Source: Myxococcota bacterium (GTDB lineage Bacteria > Myxococcota_A > UBA9160 > PR03). Taken from it: 6,760 bases of DNA. Below the pieces are notes generated by a model. The model searched no databases. It was not told where the DNA came from and saw only the letters and a list, made by a program, of their open reading frames with translations. This document shows positions 5,070 through 6,760 of this stretch, piece by piece (position 1 is the first letter of the stretch; each line of letters starts with the position of its first letter). The position numbers were made by a program, and so were the translations under genes. The DNA is taken from NCBI GenBank assembly GCA_030066475.1, contig JASJBO010000383.1, positions 1-6,760 of the forward strand. The letters run 5' to 3'.

Positions 5070-6677
5070 TCAGACCGCGAGCGGCAACACCCCCGCGAGG
5101 AAGGCGCCAGGATCCGCGGCCTCGCCCCGGCGGACGTGGCCGGCGACGATCAGGTCCGGTCGGACCAGGACCGTCTGCTCCGGCTCGTACGGGGTGCCGT
5201 CGAGGCGGGAGGTCGCGCATCGTTCGATGCGGAGCGGGAAGCCCCGGTCCCGGATGGGACGGACGGCGTCGACCCAGGCGGCCTCGTCCGGGCCCTCTCG
5301 CAGCACGACCACATAGTCCGTGCCGAACGCGTCCAGGATCGACCGCGTCTCCTCGTCGTCCAGCCAGACGTGGGGCGCGCGGCGGCCCGAGCGGACGACC
5401 GGCACGTAGTCCTGCTGCGCGTCGGCCACCTCGGGCGGCGCGGCCGCGTCCACGTCACACAGGTCCGACGCGAGCTCGTAGCCGAAGATCGTCCCCGTGT
5501 AGTGCGTGTACTGCTTCACGTCGTGGAGCGCCTGGTAGAGGTCTCCGCCGAAGGCGTAGGCCGTGAACACCCCGATGATGTAGTCCGCGTTCTCGAGTGC
5601 GGCCTTCGCCCGCCGCAGCGACTGGGGCTTCCACTCGCTCTCGTAGGTCTCGAGGATCGAGGCAGGAGCCACGCCGCGGACGACGTAGGCAAGCTTCCAC
5701 GCCAGGTTGCGGACGCCGGCGAAGGCGCAGTTCATGCCCATGCCGCCGGTGGGCGTGAAGACCTGGGCGGCGTCCCCTGCGAGGAAGATCCGACCCCTGG
5801 CGAAGCGGCTCGACGAGCGCGCGCTCACCCGCCAGATGCGCTTCGTGAGGATGTCGATGGGGAACTCCTCGCCCGCGCCCACGGCCGACCAGAGCCACCT
5901 GCGGCACCACTCGTCGTCGATCTCGGCGTCGGGATCGAGCCCGCCGATCTGGATGCGGAAGCGCTGCTTGCCGTCGAGCGGCTGGAACAGTCCGGCGCCC
6001 AGGGGGTGCGCGACGAACAGCAGGGCGCCCTTCCGGCCGAGCTCGTCGATCCACGGGCTCAGGTCGGCGTGGAAGAGCACGTCGCGGAAGAACATGTCGC
6101 GCACCTCGCCCTCGAGCTCGGCGCCGATCGCGTCGCGCACGAAGCTCCGAACGCCGTCGGCCCCGATCACGAAGGAGGCGGCGATCTCGTCCACCTCGCC
6201 CGTCTCCGTGTGGCGGGTCCGGGCCCGGCAGCCCGCCGCGTCCTGGGACAGCTCCACCAGCTCCTGCTGCAGGCGCACCTCGACCCGCTCGCATGCCTTC
6301 GCCCGCTCGTAGAGGATCGGCTCGAGCAGGTCCTGGCAGGTCATCACGGGAATCTGCGGCGTGATCGGCCGCGGGACCGAGTGGAACTCGGGGCTCGGGA
6401 TGCGGGCGATCTGCTTGCCGGCGATCGACTCGGCGCAGGTGATGACCTCGGTCCAGTCGGGCCCGATCCCGGTCGCCTCCACCTCGTCCGCGACTCCGAG
6501 CTGGCGGAAGAGCTCGAGCGTGCACGAGTCCATGAAGCGGGCGCGCGGGTGGTCGTCGAAGTCCAGCTTCCGGTCGACGACGATCGAGGACACGCCCTGC
6601 TGGTCCAGCAGGATCGAGGCGACGAGCCCGATCGGCCCCGCACCCACGATCAGGACCTGAGTTCGTCTCGAGGCCAT
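5070..6677 (-). CDS. FAD-dependent aromatic hydroxylase (class A flavoprotein monooxygenase)
   Basis: This 535-residue protein is a group A flavin monooxygenase of the phenol-hydroxylase/MhpA/PgaE type, which uses NAD(P)H and O2 to hydroxylate an aromatic or polyketide-like ring. The three family fingerprints are intact: the Rossmann GxGxxG in VLIVGAGPIGL (8-18), the DG motif in FVIGADGVRS (169-178), and the GD motif in IFLAGDAAQVFTPTGGMGMN (297-316), which contacts the FAD ribityl chain. PRARFMDSCTLELFRQLG (44-61) is the usual substrate-domain entry. Residues about 430-535 form the thioredoxin-like C-terminal domain seen in the larger members. The ATG at 6677 has AAGGA eight bases upstream and places the Rossmann strand near the N-terminus; an upstream in-frame ATG (6740) would add 21 residues and run through the operator-like hairpin, so it is rejected. 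It is the first gene of an operon with the VOC gene. Substrate unknown. Confidence 0.95.
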   Translation of the reverse strand: MASRRTQVLIVGAGPIGLVASILLDQQGVSSIVVDRKLDFDDHPRARFMDSCTLELFRQLGVADEVEATGIGPDWTEVITCAESIAGKQIARIPSPEFHSVPRPITPQIPVMTCQDLLEPILYERAKACERVEVRLQQELVELSQDAAGCRARTRHTETGEVDEIAASFVIGADGVRSFVRDAIGAELEGEVRDMFFRDVLFHADLSPWIDELGRKGALLFVAHPLGAGLFQPLDGKQRFRIQIGGLDPDAEIDDEWCRRWLWSAVGAGEEFPIDILTKRIWRVSARSSSRFARGRIFLAGDAAQVFTPTGGMGMNCAFAGVRNLAWKLAYVVRGVAPASILETYESEWKPQSLRRAKAALENADYIIGVFTAYAFGGDLYQALHDVKQYTHYTGTIFGYELASDLCDVDAAAPPEVADAQQDYVPVVRSGRRAPHVWLDDEETRSILDAFGTDYVVVLREGPDEAAWVDAVRPIRDRGFPLRIERCATSRLDGTPYEPEQTVLVRPDLIVAGHVRRGEAADPGAFLAGVLPLAV

Positions 6678-6697
6678 GGCTCCCTTCCTTGTGACGC

Positions 6698-6717
6698 ACC
6701 GAGCGCTTTCGCTCGGT
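6698..6717. promoter_or_regulatory. Inverted repeat ACCGAGCG-N4-CGCTCGGT in the FAD hydroxylase leader
   Basis: Two perfect 8-base arms flank a CTTT spacer, 20 bases upstream of the hydroxylase ATG and just ahead of its Shine-Dalgarno. Palindromes with ACCG...CGGT ends are common among TetR-family operators in catabolic clusters, so a repressor site that controls the hydroxylase-VOC operon is plausible. In the transcript it would also fold into a stable hairpin. The symmetry is seen directly; the regulator is not in the window. Confidence 0.55.
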
Positions 6718-6737
6718 CCTGAGGGTCGGCACAAGAG

Positions 6738-6751
6738 CATATCATGATATG
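6738..6751. promoter_or_regulatory. Perfect 14-bp AT-rich palindrome CATATCATGATATG, likely promoter/operator
   Basis: This exact palindrome stands out in GC-rich sequence and lies about 60 bases upstream of the hydroxylase start. On the - strand it includes TATCAT (6749-6744), a five-of-six match to a sigma70 -10 box; the matching -35 would lie beyond the window edge. It may be a promoter core with an overlapping operator for a dimeric regulator, for example of the MarR or LysR/TetR types. Assignment to any regulator family is a guess. Confidence 0.5.
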
Positions 6752-6760
6752 GCGGACCGG

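Noticed and set aside
3037..5316. 759-codon open frame on the + strand
   Set aside because: It overlaps the amidohydrolase out of frame and runs antisense through the VOC gene. The product is Arg/Pro-rich with no motif.
4935..6722. 595-codon open frame on the + strand
   Set aside because: It is antisense to the FAD hydroxylase, whose three FAD fingerprints are intact. The translation has no motif.
6678..6740. Upstream ATG start for the FAD hydroxylase
   Set aside because: The extra 21 residues would be encoded by the inverted repeat and the ribosome-binding site. The ATG at 6677 is better placed before the Rossmann strand.

Overview
This is a high-GC bacterial window (roughly 70% G+C by eye). 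It is densely packed with enzymes typical of oxidative catabolism or accessory metabolism of aromatic, steroid-like or other lipophilic compounds. I see no rRNA, tRNA, CRISPR array, transposase or phage gene. A probable F420-dependent oxidoreductase, a P450 and a DVDSH-type amidohydrolase fit a high-GC soil-type lineage with coenzyme F420, such as Actinobacteria or uncultured Binatota- or Myxococcota-like bacteria. The sequence alone does not settle the phylum.

Layout, left to right. (1) A + strand pair: the C-terminal end of a cytochrome P450 cut by the window edge (3-281), followed 16 bases later by an AcoX/NAD-kinase-fold protein (298-1371). (2) A single - strand gene for an L-2-amino-thiazoline-4-carboxylic acid hydrolase-family protein (1410-1859), convergent with the AcoX-like gene. 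(3) A 56-base divergent gap, then a + strand pair: an LLM-class F420-dependent oxidoreductase (1916-2878) and an amidohydrolase_2-family protein (2969-4135). The gap inside this pair holds a duplicated GCTAGGAGTC flanking a hairpin-rich segment, which looks like a small insertion. (4) A 132-base convergent gap that encodes on the - strand a short stretch resembling the N-terminal metal-binding motif of another amidohydrolase, probably a gene remnant. (5) A - strand pair read from the right edge: a class A FAD-dependent aromatic hydroxylase (5070-6677), then a VOC/glyoxalase-fold protein (4268-5038). The leader of this operon carries an 8-bp-arm inverted repeat and, further upstream, a perfect 14-bp AT-rich palindrome; both are candidate operator sites.

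Taken together, the window holds three distinct redox chemistries (haem P450, F420-linked LLM enzyme, FAD hydroxylase), a metal-dependent C-C or C-N bond hydrolase/decarboxylase and a possible metal-dependent VOC enzyme. This is the parts list of a catabolic or tailoring pathway, with hydroxylation, reduction, and ring cleavage or isomerisation. The substrate cannot be read from the sequence, and co-function across the differently oriented operons is inference. The long ORFs antisense to these genes lack family motifs and are GC-driven shadows.
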